DNA of 64,000 bases from positions 62,001-126,000 of the forward strand of contig JAVBMV010000010.1 in the NCBI GenBank assembly GCA_031552145.1. Direction: 5' to 3'. The notes under the pieces are model-generated. The model saw only the letters and a program-made list of their open reading frames with translations. It searched no databases and was not told the origin of the DNA. Origin of the DNA: JAVBMV01 sp031552145 (lineage in GTDB: Bacteria > Myxococcota > Myxococcia > Myxococcales > UBA5297). The first letter of the stretch is position 1. Every line of letters starts with the position of its first letter. Made by a program: the position numbers and the translations under genes. This document shows, in pieces, positions 27,367-35,348 of the stretch.

Positions 27367-28962
27367 ATGGGCACCCGCCTTCGCGACTACCCCTCCACGG
27401 CGACCATCGTCTTGGAAAAGCTGACTCTCACGCTCTCGGAATCGGCGCTCACGGTCGGCGAGTGCCTGGCCCGAAGCGCCACCGAGCCCGACGGCACCTC
27501 CCACATGCTGCTCGAGCCACTCTCCGAGATGGCCGAGCGCGAGCTGGAGCGAATCTTAGAGCTGCCCGGCGTCGCCCGTGCCTGCGCCGCCCTCGCGGGC
27601 GAGGGCGAGCCCGCGATCCGCGTCATCGAGAGCCCCGGGGAAACGACGCTCGAGAGAGCGCTGCGCGCCGAGGCGCCGCTCCCCCACATCGCGCTGCGGC
27701 TCATCGACTCTCTCGCGCGGCTGCTCGACGCCCTCCACTCCAGCGGACTTGGCCTCTCCACCCTCGACCCCGCGCTCTTCACGCTGACGCCGGAGGCAAC
27801 GGCGCGGTTCGAGCACCCACATCTGTTGCTGAGCTCCGCGGGGATGGAACAGCGACAGGTTCCGCCCGAGTCGCGCACGGAGTTCATGGAGGCGCTGCGC
27901 CAAGAGAACAGGCGCGCGCTCTCGACGTTCGCGTGGCGGCTCTATGCGGGACAGCCGCTGCCGGCGAGCGGCAAGCTCCCTCCGCTGCGCCTCTTCAACC
28001 CTACCCTGCCCCACGGAATCGAGACCCTCCTCCTCGCGGGCATGAGCGAGGCGTGGCCCTTCGCCGACTGTTCGACCTGGGCGCGCGAGTTGCAGCGATG
28101 CGCGACGGGAAGTGGCAGCGCCCCAACCTCGCTCGCCGCGGCCGGCGCCACCGAGATTGGGCGTCAGAAGCGGCTCCGCATCGCGGAGAACCAGGACGCC
28201 TTCTTCGTGGGAGTCGACCCGCGCTCCTCCCGCGCGCTGCTCCTCGTCGCCGACGGCATCTCGACGGCCGATGTAGGCACTGGCGCCTATCCCGCGCAGT
28301 GCCTCCAAGATGCGGCCGCCATCGCCTGGGGCGAGCCCGTGGGAGGCGCCATCCGCTCCTTCCGGGGCGCGCTCCCGAAGCACTTCGCCTCGCAAGTGCT
28401 GGACTCCATCTTCGACGCGGGCCAGGCGCAGGTCTTCGCCTGGCTGAAGCAACCCTCGTTCCTGGGCCAGATCACCCCCGAGACACACCTGCCCGGCTCG
28501 ACGGTGACGGCCGCGATGCTCGATGGCGATCGCGTTACTTTGGGGCACATCGGCGACAGCCGCGCCTACTTGTTGCGCGACGGGGTTCTGGAGCAGGTGA
28601 GCGTCGACCACGATCTCCAGAACACGCTCTTCAAGGCGGGGATCGACTCCGCCCACCGCTCCGAGTCCGCGCTCAAGGCGCTCACCCGAAGCATCGGCCA
28701 CTTTCCTATCGACGACGAAGGCATCCTCTCCTACGTGAAGCCGGAGGCCGAACACCTCACCTTCACGCTCAACGCCGGAGATCGCCTGCTCCTCTGCTCC
28801 GATGGTCTGCCTGACTGTTTTGGCGACCGCGAACTCGAGCTGCTGACCGCGCTGCTCGGCGAGGGCGATGAGCCTGCCGAGATCGCCAGCAGGCTCTGCC
28901 GAACGGCGGATGAACTGCTCGGGGGCGACAACATCACCGCCATCGTGATGCTCGCCAGATGA
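27367..28962 (+). CDS. PP2C-type Ser/Thr phosphatase with N-terminal pseudokinase-like domain
   Basis: 531 residues. The C-terminal half (about 255-531) is a PP2C phosphatase: AENQDAFFVG, VADGIS, GSTVTAAMLDGD, GHIGDSRAYLLRDG, LLLCSDGLPD and GGDNITAIVML keep the metal-binding aspartates. The first 230 residues look like a worn protein-kinase domain: LLDALHSSGLGLSTLDPALFTL sits where a catalytic loop would be (LH..G..HRDLKP.N), but the catalytic residues are gone. It probably opposes Ser/Thr kinases such as the one at 8945. It starts 3 bp after galT and overlaps the next gene by 4 bp. Confidence 0.78.
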   Translation: MGTRLRDYPSTATIVLEKLTLTLSESALTVGECLARSATEPDGTSHMLLEPLSEMAERELERILELPGVARACAALAGEGEPAIRVIESPGETTLERALRAEAPLPHIALRLIDSLARLLDALHSSGLGLSTLDPALFTLTPEATARFEHPHLLLSSAGMEQRQVPPESRTEFMEALRQENRRALSTFAWRLYAGQPLPASGKLPPLRLFNPTLPHGIETLLLAGMSEAWPFADCSTWARELQRCATGSGSAPTSLAAAGATEIGRQKRLRIAENQDAFFVGVDPRSSRALLLVADGISTADVGTGAYPAQCLQDAAAIAWGEPVGGAIRSFRGALPKHFASQVLDSIFDAGQAQVFAWLKQPSFLGQITPETHLPGSTVTAAMLDGDRVTLGHIGDSRAYLLRDGVLEQVSVDHDLQNTLFKAGIDSAHRSESALKALTRSIGHFPIDDEGILSYVKPEAEHLTFTLNAGDRLLLCSDGLPDCFGDRELELLTALLGEGDEPAEIASRLCRTADELLGGDNITAIVMLAR

Positions 28963-29462
28963 CCGCCGCGCGCCCGCTCATCACGCTTGCCAGCGCGCTC
29001 GTCACCGCGGCGTCAGGGGCCCTCTGCCTTGCCTGCGGGGGACACGGGATCAGCGCCCGAGTGCTCTCGAGCGACGCACAGCCCGTCGCGCGCGTCACGC
29101 GCATCGACGTCACAAGCTTTACGGCGCGCCATCTCTCCCTGGTGCTCTCCATGGAACTCGAGAACCCTGGCGACGGCCTCTCGCTGGGCAGCGCCAGTTA
29201 TGAGCTCTTCGTGGAGGGCACCTCGCTGGGTCGCGGCACCATGGCCTATCCGGGCGAGGTCGCCGCGCGAGCCAACACCCCCTGCGAGCTCCACATCTCG
29301 CTCTCGTATCACGCGCTCCCCGGGCGCTTGCGGACGAAGCTACTTCAGGGCGAGGCGCTCCAAGTGGCCATTCGTGGAGAGCTCTCCCCCACGGCGCCTA
29401 CCCTCTCTCACCGCGCGCTCTCCTTCGCGGGAGAGCTCATGGCGGTGGGTACTTCACCTTGA
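28959..29462 (+). CDS. LEA type 2 / WHy-like envelope protein
   Basis: 167 residues. A hydrophobic, Cys-containing N-terminus (ALCLACGG) is consistent with a lipoprotein signal. The remaining beta-rich sequence (SLVLSMELENPGDGLSLGSASYELFVEGTSLGRG) matches the LEA14/WHy domain pattern of alternating strands around a conserved NP. These domains occur in desiccation and envelope proteins. The role here is unknown. The start overlaps the PP2C stop (ATGA). Confidence 0.6.
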   Translation: MTAARPLITLASALVTAASGALCLACGGHGISARVLSSDAQPVARVTRIDVTSFTARHLSLVLSMELENPGDGLSLGSASYELFVEGTSLGRGTMAYPGEVAARANTPCELHISLSYHALPGRLRTKLLQGEALQVAIRGELSPTAPTLSHRALSFAGELMAVGTSP

Positions 29463-29487
29463 GCGCGAGTCGATAGAGACTGGACCC

Positions 29488-30024
29488 ATGAAGCTCTCCG
29501 CAACAACCATCATCGCCTTCCCGCGCGACCGAGTCTTCACGACATGGCGCGACAACCTGCCCAGCGTCGTTCCACACCTTCCGAGCATTCGCTCCGTCGA
29601 GGTGCTCGAACGAGCCGAGGAGTCGGCCGGCGCGCGCGTGCAGATGCTCAATCTCTGGACCGCGAAGCTGGAGCTGCCCGCCATCGTCGCGAAGCTCTTG
29701 AACACCAAAGCGCTCTCCTGGACCGATCGCGCCGAGTGGCGCCAACTCCAAGACGAGCGCCTCTGCACCTGGCGGATCGAGCTCTGCAACCACCCGGGTC
29801 TCCTGAGTGCCTCCGGCGAGACGCGCTTCCTGGCGCGCGAGCAGCGGACCGAGGTCGTGCTCCTCGGCGACCTGGCGCTCGACCTCGCCAGAGCGTCGGC
29901 TCCCCGCATCCTGGCCGTGGCCGCGAAGCCCGCAATCGAGGGCGTGATCGCGAGCGCCCTCGCTCCCAACCTCCTCCAGGCGGCGAAGGGCGTCGAGGCC
30001 TATCTTTCGTCGCGTTCTGGATAG
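29488..30024 (+). CDS. SRPBCC-like (polyketide cyclase/START fold) protein
   Basis: 178 residues from ATG 29488. The opening MKLSATTIIAFPRDRVFTTWRD and the strand pattern through TEVVLLGDLALDL, plus a long C-terminal helix (IEGVIASALAPNLLQAAKGVEAYL), fit the START/SRPBCC ligand-binding fold. No signal peptide and no membrane segment. The ligand is unknown. Confidence 0.6.
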   Translation: MKLSATTIIAFPRDRVFTTWRDNLPSVVPHLPSIRSVEVLERAEESAGARVQMLNLWTAKLELPAIVAKLLNTKALSWTDRAEWRQLQDERLCTWRIELCNHPGLLSASGETRFLAREQRTEVVLLGDLALDLARASAPRILAVAAKPAIEGVIASALAPNLLQAAKGVEAYLSSRSG

Positions 30025-30150
30025 CGCACGCCCCCAGCGCATTCGCGGGTGGCGAGCCCTATTCAGCGGCGCAAGTGATGGCGCATCGATCATCAATCCG
30101 CGACACCGCGGACGCCCATCGGGTGCCCACCGATCGAACGAAGGAGCGAC

Positions 30151-30426
30151 ATGCGCAGCTTCGCACTGATCACGTTGTTGACTCTCGCGGGAGGTTCCAC
30201 CATGGCTCATGCAGCCGAGACGACCCAGACCATCAAGGTCTCTGGATGGCACTGTGGAGGCTGCTCGGCCTCCACCGAGCAGGCGCTCAAGAAGCTCGAG
30301 GGCGTCAAGTCGGTAACGAGCGACTTCGAGAAGGGGACCGCCTCGGTCACCTTCGACGACTCCAGGATCAAGCTCTCCGATCTGGAGCGAGCCATCACCG
30401 AGTCGGGATACAAGGTAAAGCGCTGA
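30151..30426 (+). CDS. Periplasmic heavy-metal-binding (HMA/MerP-like) protein
   Basis: 91 residues. The signal peptide ends AHA (about residue 21). The mature part is a single HMA ferredoxin-like domain with the metal-binding motif GWHCGGCSAS and a C-terminal SGYKVKR. It likely binds Cu(I), Hg(II) or a similar soft metal in the periplasm. No P-type ATPase or MerT is adjacent. GGAG lies upstream of the ATG. Confidence 0.82.
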   Translation: MRSFALITLLTLAGGSTMAHAAETTQTIKVSGWHCGGCSASTEQALKKLEGVKSVTSDFEKGTASVTFDDSRIKLSDLERAITESGYKVKR

Positions 30427-30429
30427 GCG

Positions 30430-30463
30430 CTCGCCGCGCGCGCCTCGTTGCGCGCGCGGCGAG
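30430..30463. terminator. Hairpin between convergent genes
   Basis: Perfect 13-bp arms CTCGCCGCGCGCG / CGCGCGCGGCGAG around an 8-nt loop. It separates the HMA and hsp20 genes. No T tract. Confidence 0.7.
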
Positions 30464-30484
30464 GGCCCGCGAGCAGCGGTGCCC

Positions 30485-30886
30485 TTAGCCCACCTTTACC
30501 GAGATGCTCCTGGCCTTTGCGCTCTCGCGCTTGGGGATGTTGATGGTCAAAACACCATTGACCATCTTCGCATCGATCTGCGTGGAGTCCGCGTCCTGGG
30601 GCACGTGGAAAAGGCGCTCGAAGGCTCCGTAGCCGCGCTCCTGCCGCGTGTAGGCGACGTTCTCATCCAGCTTCCGCTCGCCCTTGATCGTCAGGTGTTG
30701 CCCCTCGACGACCAGCTCGATTTCCTTCTCGGTCAGGCCGGGTAGATCGAGCCGCAGCGTATATCCGAGCTCATGCTCGTGAATGTCGGTCGCTGGAGTG
30801 AAAGAAGCACGTCCCCATGCGGCGGATCGCTCGGAGAACAGCGGGAACATCATCGTGTCGAACAGCGGGTGTCTCGTCATCAACAT
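30485..30886 (-). CDS. Small heat shock protein, Hsp20 family
   Basis: 133 residues from ATG 30886 with GGGAG upstream. Holdase chaperone that forms oligomers and binds unfolding proteins. The alpha-crystallin domain spans about 33-133 (TLRLDLPGLTEKEIELVVEGQHLTIKG), with ERGYGAFERLFHVPQ and NGVLTINIPK as family hallmarks. It lacks the C-terminal IxI extension, ending ARSISVKVG, which has an I-S-V in a similar place. Confidence 0.92.
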   Translation of the reverse strand: MLMTRHPLFDTMMFPLFSERSAAWGRASFTPATDIHEHELGYTLRLDLPGLTEKEIELVVEGQHLTIKGERKLDENVAYTRQERGYGAFERLFHVPQDADSTQIDAKMVNGVLTINIPKRESAKARSISVKVG

Positions 30887-31021
30887 GGCTCTTTCTCCCT
30901 CTCGCCGCCGGAGCGGCGGCGTGAATTCTCGTTGGCGAGCGGAACCTAAGAGCCTCGGCGTTTCTGTCAAATCGCTCCATGTACGAAACGGGGTGACGCA
31001 TTCGGGGGAAGCGCGGCGCGC

Positions 31022-32068
31022 CTATTCGAAAAACTCGCTCGCCGGGAAGAGCAGCACCTCACCGATGTTGCGCGCGCCCAGCAGCATCATCAGGAGGCGA
31101 TCGAACCCGAGCGCGATCCCAGCGCAGGGGGGCAGCCGTCCCACTGCCTCGAGGAAGTGCTCGTCGAGCGGGTAGACCTCGCGCCCCTCCTGGCCGCGCT
31201 GCTCCTGTTCGAGTTGCAGGCGCCGCCGCTGCTCGCCGGCATCCGTCAGCTCGCTGAAGCCGTTGGCCAACTCCACGCCGCCGAGATAGAGCTCGACGCG
31301 CTCGGCCACCCGCGGCTCGCCCGGCTTCAGCCGCGCGAGCGAGGCCATGCTCGCGGGATACTCGATCAAGAACGTGGGGCGCTCGAAGCCGAGCGTCGGC
31401 TCGATGGCCGAGAGGAAGAGCTGAAAGAAGAGATCCTCGAAGCTGCGCGCTCCGGCGCCCTCCGGCGCGCGAGGCACATAGAGTCCCCGCGCATCGGCGG
31501 CCGCGTAGAGCGCCTCGACCGTGGGCTCCTGCTCCAGATCGACGCCGAGGCGGCTTCGAAAGGCTTCGCGCACCGTGAGCCGCTCGAAGGGTCCCGCGAG
31601 TGGAACCTCTCTCCCGTCGCTCAGCGCGACGCTCTCGCGCCCGAGCGCCTTCGCGCTGCAGCGCACCAGCGCCTCGGTGTCGCGCATGATGTCGCCATAG
31701 TCGGCGTGGGCCCGATAGAACTCGAGCATGGTGAACTCGGGGTTGTGCAGCTGCGCGATCTCCCCGTTCCTGTAGACGCGCGCCAGCTGGAAGATGCGCT
31801 CATATCCCTCCGCGAGCAGCCGCTTCATCGCGTACTCGGGGCTTGTGTGGAGGTAGAGGCTACGCGCGCGCCCCTCCGGCGTCTCGGGCACGAAGCGCGC
31901 CTCGAAGGCTCTGATCGCGGGCTCCATTCCCGGCGCAGGCACCAGCGAAGGCGTCTCCACCTCTTCGAAACCCCACGTGGCGAAGAGCCCCCGCAGCGAT
32001 TCCTGTACCAAAGCGCGCGCGCGCGCGGCCCGACGCCGTCTCTCCGAGAGCTCTGAACGTCTGCTCAC
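31022..32068 (-). CDS. epmA: Elongation factor P lysine(34) lysyltransferase EpmA (GenX)
   Basis: 348 residues starting at GTG 32068, with GGGAGG upstream. Class II LysRS paralogue without an anticodon domain, which attaches (R)-beta-lysine to EF-P. Class II motif 2 is FQLARVYRNGE, with HNPEFTMLEFYRA after it. ELANGFSELTD and motif 3 GIALGFDRLLMMLLG are typical of EpmA. EF-P and EpmB are not in the window. It overlaps the upstream threonine-synthase-like gene by 4 bp (GTGA), so the two are translationally coupled. Confidence 0.88.
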   Translation of the reverse strand: MSRRSELSERRRRAARARALVQESLRGLFATWGFEEVETPSLVPAPGMEPAIRAFEARFVPETPEGRARSLYLHTSPEYAMKRLLAEGYERIFQLARVYRNGEIAQLHNPEFTMLEFYRAHADYGDIMRDTEALVRCSAKALGRESVALSDGREVPLAGPFERLTVREAFRSRLGVDLEQEPTVEALYAAADARGLYVPRAPEGAGARSFEDLFFQLFLSAIEPTLGFERPTFLIEYPASMASLARLKPGEPRVAERVELYLGGVELANGFSELTDAGEQRRRLQLEQEQRGQEGREVYPLDEHFLEAVGRLPPCAGIALGFDRLLMMLLGARNIGEVLLFPASEFFE

Positions 32069-33078
32069 GCGGTCCTCCCTCTCCGGGCGCCCGGCCCACG
32101 CGGCGCGATGGAGGGACTGGCCAGCGGCGCGTCGAGCACCACCAGCGCCATCTCTTCCTTGCCGACCTTCCCAGTCGCCACTCCCGCCGCGAGCGCCGCC
32201 AGCGAGCGAGCGCCCCCGCGCCCCACGAGGAGACCCGCGCGCCGAGCACACTGCGCCATCGCCTCGGCCAACTCCGACTCCGCGAGGTCGCGGCCGAGCT
32301 CCTCCGCCGATACGAGCCGTGGGCGCCGCTTACAGAGCCCCAGCTCCAACATCGCCTCGAACCCCGCTTCTATCGACCGCGCCACTCGGGCATCGGACTC
32401 GGGAAGAAGCAGCACATCGGCCATCCGCTCCGAGAGCTGCTCGCCGAGCTCGAGCCCCAGCGTGGCGAGGCCGTCGGCACCGGCCGCCTCGCTCACGGAC
32501 CCGAATCCCTGGCCGCCCTCGCCGCCAGCACTGGAAGCAGCGGGAACTGCCGCGCCACAGAGCGCGGCGAAGGCTTGCTCCTCATCCGACACCGCCTCTC
32601 CGTAGGAGAGGCGCGCCGAGAGGCCAAGAGAGGCGCTCCAGGCGGCGAAGGCCGCTCCTTCCCTCGGCGCGCAATCGCGCTCGAACCCCACCGCGCCGCT
32701 CTCTCGCAAGCGCGTGAGCGCGACAGCCGCGGCGCGATCGTGGAGCGAACCCGTGGGATTGCGCCCCTCCTCCTTGAGCCAGAGGCCCGCCACTCCGGCC
32801 CACTCGGCGAGGCGCGGCGCCCCCGAGAGCGGCGTCCAGCCGACTTGCAGCGGAGGAAGCTCCGCGAACTCGTCGACGGGGAGCAGCTCCCGGTAGCGCC
32901 AGAGCCACTGCTCCCGCCTCGCGAGCGCGTCGAGAGAGAGCCTCCCGCGCAGCCACGACAGGTCATAATGCCCGCGCGCCGCGCCTGTCGCGCCGCAGTC
33001 CGGGCAGGGAGAGAGCTCGCGCCGGGATGGCGCCTTGCAGACAGTGCACTGGTATCCGAGCATCGTCTCTTGACTCAT
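32065..33078 (-). CDS. Threonine synthase-like protein lacking the PLP lysine
   Basis: 337 residues from the Met of MSQETMLGYQC. An N-terminal zinc ribbon (CTVC, CPDC; about 10-30) precedes a PLP fold-type II core, as in class II threonine synthases. The substrate/cofactor loop is recognisable (EEGRNPTGSLHDRAAAVAL, near 115), but His stands where the Schiff-base Lys is expected (GSFKxR in the family). The usual Gly-rich phosphate-binding loop is also not evident in the second half, so it is probably not a functional PLP enzyme. It is short for the family (usually about 400) and Glu/Ala-rich. A regulatory or binding role beside EpmA is a guess. Confidence 0.65.
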   Translation of the reverse strand: MSQETMLGYQCTVCKAPSRRELSPCPDCGATGAARGHYDLSWLRGRLSLDALARREQWLWRYRELLPVDEFAELPPLQVGWTPLSGAPRLAEWAGVAGLWLKEEGRNPTGSLHDRAAAVALTRLRESGAVGFERDCAPREGAAFAAWSASLGLSARLSYGEAVSDEEQAFAALCGAAVPAASSAGGEGGQGFGSVSEAAGADGLATLGLELGEQLSERMADVLLLPESDARVARSIEAGFEAMLELGLCKRRPRLVSAEELGRDLAESELAEAMAQCARRAGLLVGRGGARSLAALAAGVATGKVGKEEMALVVLDAPLASPSIAPRGPGARRGRTA

Positions 33079-33156
33079 CTCACGCTCCGAGAGAGAGAAG
33101 CAGCGAAGGTACTTAGGGTGGGCAGCCGCCATCCTATAGGCTTCGAAGGAAGACGC

Positions 33157-33582
33157 ATGCAGAACTTGAAAGAGAAACTCCTGCAGGCCGGGCTCATCCC
33201 TCAAAACTACCGCCCGGGCGAGACGCCCGAGCAGCGCTCCGCGCGGATGAACAAGGAACAGGCGGAGAAGCGTTCGAAGATCGCCCAGCTGGTCAAGAGC
33301 GCGCACCTGGAGCTCCCCATGGGGGAGAACCTCTTCTTCTTTACGACGCGCTCGAAAAAGATGCGGCGCCTGCTGCTCGAGGCGGAGGCCAAGAGCGCGC
33401 TCGAGAAGGGGCTCTACGCAGTGGTCGACTGGCCCGACAGGCCCGACTTTCCCTGGGCGGTGGTACCGCGCAAGTGCGCCGAGGCCATCCTGGCGATCGA
33501 CCCAGGCGCCGTGCGCTTCTACATCCGCAGCGAGGCGGAGCAGCTCGGCGTCGCTCCCGAAGCCGGGAACGGAAAGCCGTAG
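33157..33582 (+). CDS. DUF2058-like protein
   Basis: 141 residues from ATG 33157, with GAAGGA upstream. The opening MQNLKEKLLQAGLIPQ and a charged helical segment (about 20-45) followed by a small beta domain (YAVVDWPDRPDFPWAVVPRKCAEAI) recall DUF2058/YaiL. Those proteins are described as RNA- or polynucleotide-associated. The match is by pattern only. It is transcribed divergently from the threonine synthase-like gene, 78 bp apart. Confidence 0.6.
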   Translation: MQNLKEKLLQAGLIPQNYRPGETPEQRSARMNKEQAEKRSKIAQLVKSAHLELPMGENLFFFTTRSKKMRRLLLEAEAKSALEKGLYAVVDWPDRPDFPWAVVPRKCAEAILAIDPGAVRFYIRSEAEQLGVAPEAGNGKP

Positions 33583-33613
33583 CAGGAGCGAGCGCCCCTG
33601 CCGAGGCCAAACC

Positions 33614-33642
33614 TTGCGCCTTCCCCTCGGCGCTGCGATAAG
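33614..33642 (+). promoter_or_regulatory. Candidate promoter upstream of the response regulator
   Basis: TTGCGC, a 17-bp spacer, then GATAAG, about 80 bp before the start codon. The -35 matches that of rpoZ. Confidence 0.45.
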
Positions 33643-33720
33643 AACAAGAACCGTCGGCTCGAGCCAGGACGTTTTCAGGCTTGGGGCGACACTTCGACTT
33701 CAATCGTTTTGGATGACCCC

Positions 33721-34275
33721 ATGGCCCGCACCCTGCTGATCGTAGATGACGAAGAGAACGTCCGGAATGCGTTGAAGCGCTCTCTCCGCAAGGAGGGCTA
33801 TGAGTTTCACACCGCCTCCGGCCCTGAGGAGGCCCTGGAGATCCTCAAGCGCGTCCCCGTCGACGTGGTCATCTCCGACCACATGATGCCGAAGATCACC
33901 GGGATCGAGTTTCTCTCTATGGTGCGCGACCGGTACCCCGACGTGGGGCGCATCATGCTGACGGGCGAAGCGGATATGAACACCGCCATCCGCGCGATCA
34001 ACGACGGCCAGATCTACCGCTTCCTGCGCAAGCCCTGGGACGACACCGAGATCAAGGTGATCCTCGCCTTCGCCTTCGAGAAGGTGGAGGAAGAGCGCGA
34101 AACACGGCGGCTCCTCGCCAACGCGCGGAAGGCAGCCGTGGAGCAGGCCTCGGGCACACCCGCGGCGCCTGCACGCTCGGCCGAGATGACCGAACTCGAG
34201 CAGGCCCACCCCGGCATCTCGTCGGTGAAGCGCGACGAGAGCGGCGCGGTCATCCTCGACGAGGACGACACCTAG
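33721..34275 (+). CDS. Single-domain response regulator
   Basis: 184 residues from ATG 33721; an in-frame TTG four codons earlier is possible. The receiver domain spans about 1-120: acidic pair in LLIVDDEENV, phospho-acceptor Asp in VVISDHMMPKITG, Thr in IMLTGEAD, Lys in LRKPWDD. The spacing and sequence resemble RpfG-type receivers, but no HD-GYP domain follows. The tail is a helix and then a low-complexity acidic end. No histidine kinase is nearby. The partner is unknown. Confidence 0.85.
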   Translation: MARTLLIVDDEENVRNALKRSLRKEGYEFHTASGPEEALEILKRVPVDVVISDHMMPKITGIEFLSMVRDRYPDVGRIMLTGEADMNTAIRAINDGQIYRFLRKPWDDTEIKVILAFAFEKVEEERETRRLLANARKAAVEQASGTPAAPARSAEMTELEQAHPGISSVKRDESGAVILDEDDT

Positions 34276-34291
34276 GCGCGGAGCCTAATCG

Positions 34292-35317
34292 ATGCGAATC
34301 CTCTCTGGCGTACAGCCCTCTGGCGCGCTGCACCTGGGCAACTATTTCGGCGCCGTCAAACAGTTCGTCGAGTTGCAGACCGAGGGCGAGGCGCTCTACT
34401 TCATCGCCGATCTCCACGCGATGACCTCCACCCGGGAGCCCGAGGCGCTCGCAAGGCAGAGCCGCGCCATCGCCCTCGACTTCTTGGCGCTCGGGCTCGA
34501 CCCGGCGCGCGCGACGCTCTTTCGGCAGTCCGACATTGCCTGGCATACCGAGCTCTACTGGATCCTCGGCAGCGTCACGCCCATGGCGCTCCTCGAGCGC
34601 GGCCACAGCTACAAGGACAAGACCGCGCGCGGTCTCTCACCCGATCTCGGCCTCTTCGCCTATCCCGTGCTGATGGCGGCCGACATCCTGCTCTACGGCG
34701 CCGAGCGCGTCCCCGTCGGCAAGGATCAGAAGCAGCACCTGGAGTTCGCTCGGGACATCGCCACCAAGTTCAACATGACCTACGTCAAGGGATACGACCC
34801 GCAGGATCCCATGGGGCGGGAGAAGGGCAAGCCCGGGCTCCTGCGCCTCCCCGAGCCGGTCATCCTCGACAGCACGGCGGTCGTGCCCGGCGCCGACGGC
34901 CAGAAGATGTCGAAGAGCTACGCCAACACCATCGACCTCTTCGCCGAGGACAAGGTCCTCAAGAAGCAGATCATGGGGATCGTCACCGACTCGACGCCGG
35001 TGGAGGCACCCAAGGATCCCGCCACCAGCTCGCTCTTCGCGCTCCTGAAGCTCTTCCTCTCCCCCGCCGAGCTCGCCGAGCTCGAGGGCTCCTTCCGGCG
35101 CGGCGGGACCGGCTACGGCGAGTATAAGAAGCAACTCCTCGCGGCCTTCCATGCGCACTTCGACGGCGCTCGAGCGAAGCGGGCCGAGCTGGCGAAGGCG
35201 CCCGACTATGTAGACACGGTCCTGCGCGAGGGCGCCGCCCGCGCGCGCAACATTGCAGCTCCAATCATCGGCGCCGTCCGCGCCGCGGTAGGTCTGCCCT
35301 CCCAACGCGCCTCCTGA
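34292..35317 (+). CDS. trpS: Tryptophan-tRNA ligase
   Basis: Charges tRNA-Trp. It has 341 residues. The class I HIGH-type motif lies in SGALHLGNYFGA and KMSKS in DGQKMSKSYAN. LMAADILLYGAERVPVGKDQKQH is diagnostic. It starts 16 bp after the response regulator and 31 bp before rimO, so a shared transcript is possible. Confidence 0.96.
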   Translation: MRILSGVQPSGALHLGNYFGAVKQFVELQTEGEALYFIADLHAMTSTREPEALARQSRAIALDFLALGLDPARATLFRQSDIAWHTELYWILGSVTPMALLERGHSYKDKTARGLSPDLGLFAYPVLMAADILLYGAERVPVGKDQKQHLEFARDIATKFNMTYVKGYDPQDPMGREKGKPGLLRLPEPVILDSTAVVPGADGQKMSKSYANTIDLFAEDKVLKKQIMGIVTDSTPVEAPKDPATSSLFALLKLFLSPAELAELEGSFRRGGTGYGEYKKQLLAAFHAHFDGARAKRAELAKAPDYVDTVLREGAARARNIAAPIIGAVRAAVGLPSQRAS

Positions 35318-35348
35318 GAACCTCGCGCACGCCAGGCAACAGCAGACC

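Noticed and set aside
26736..28814. 692-codon plus-strand open frame over galT and the PP2C gene
   Set aside because: It lies in another frame of two well-supported genes. Its Arg/Ala/Ser-rich composition is typical of GC-rich shadow frames.
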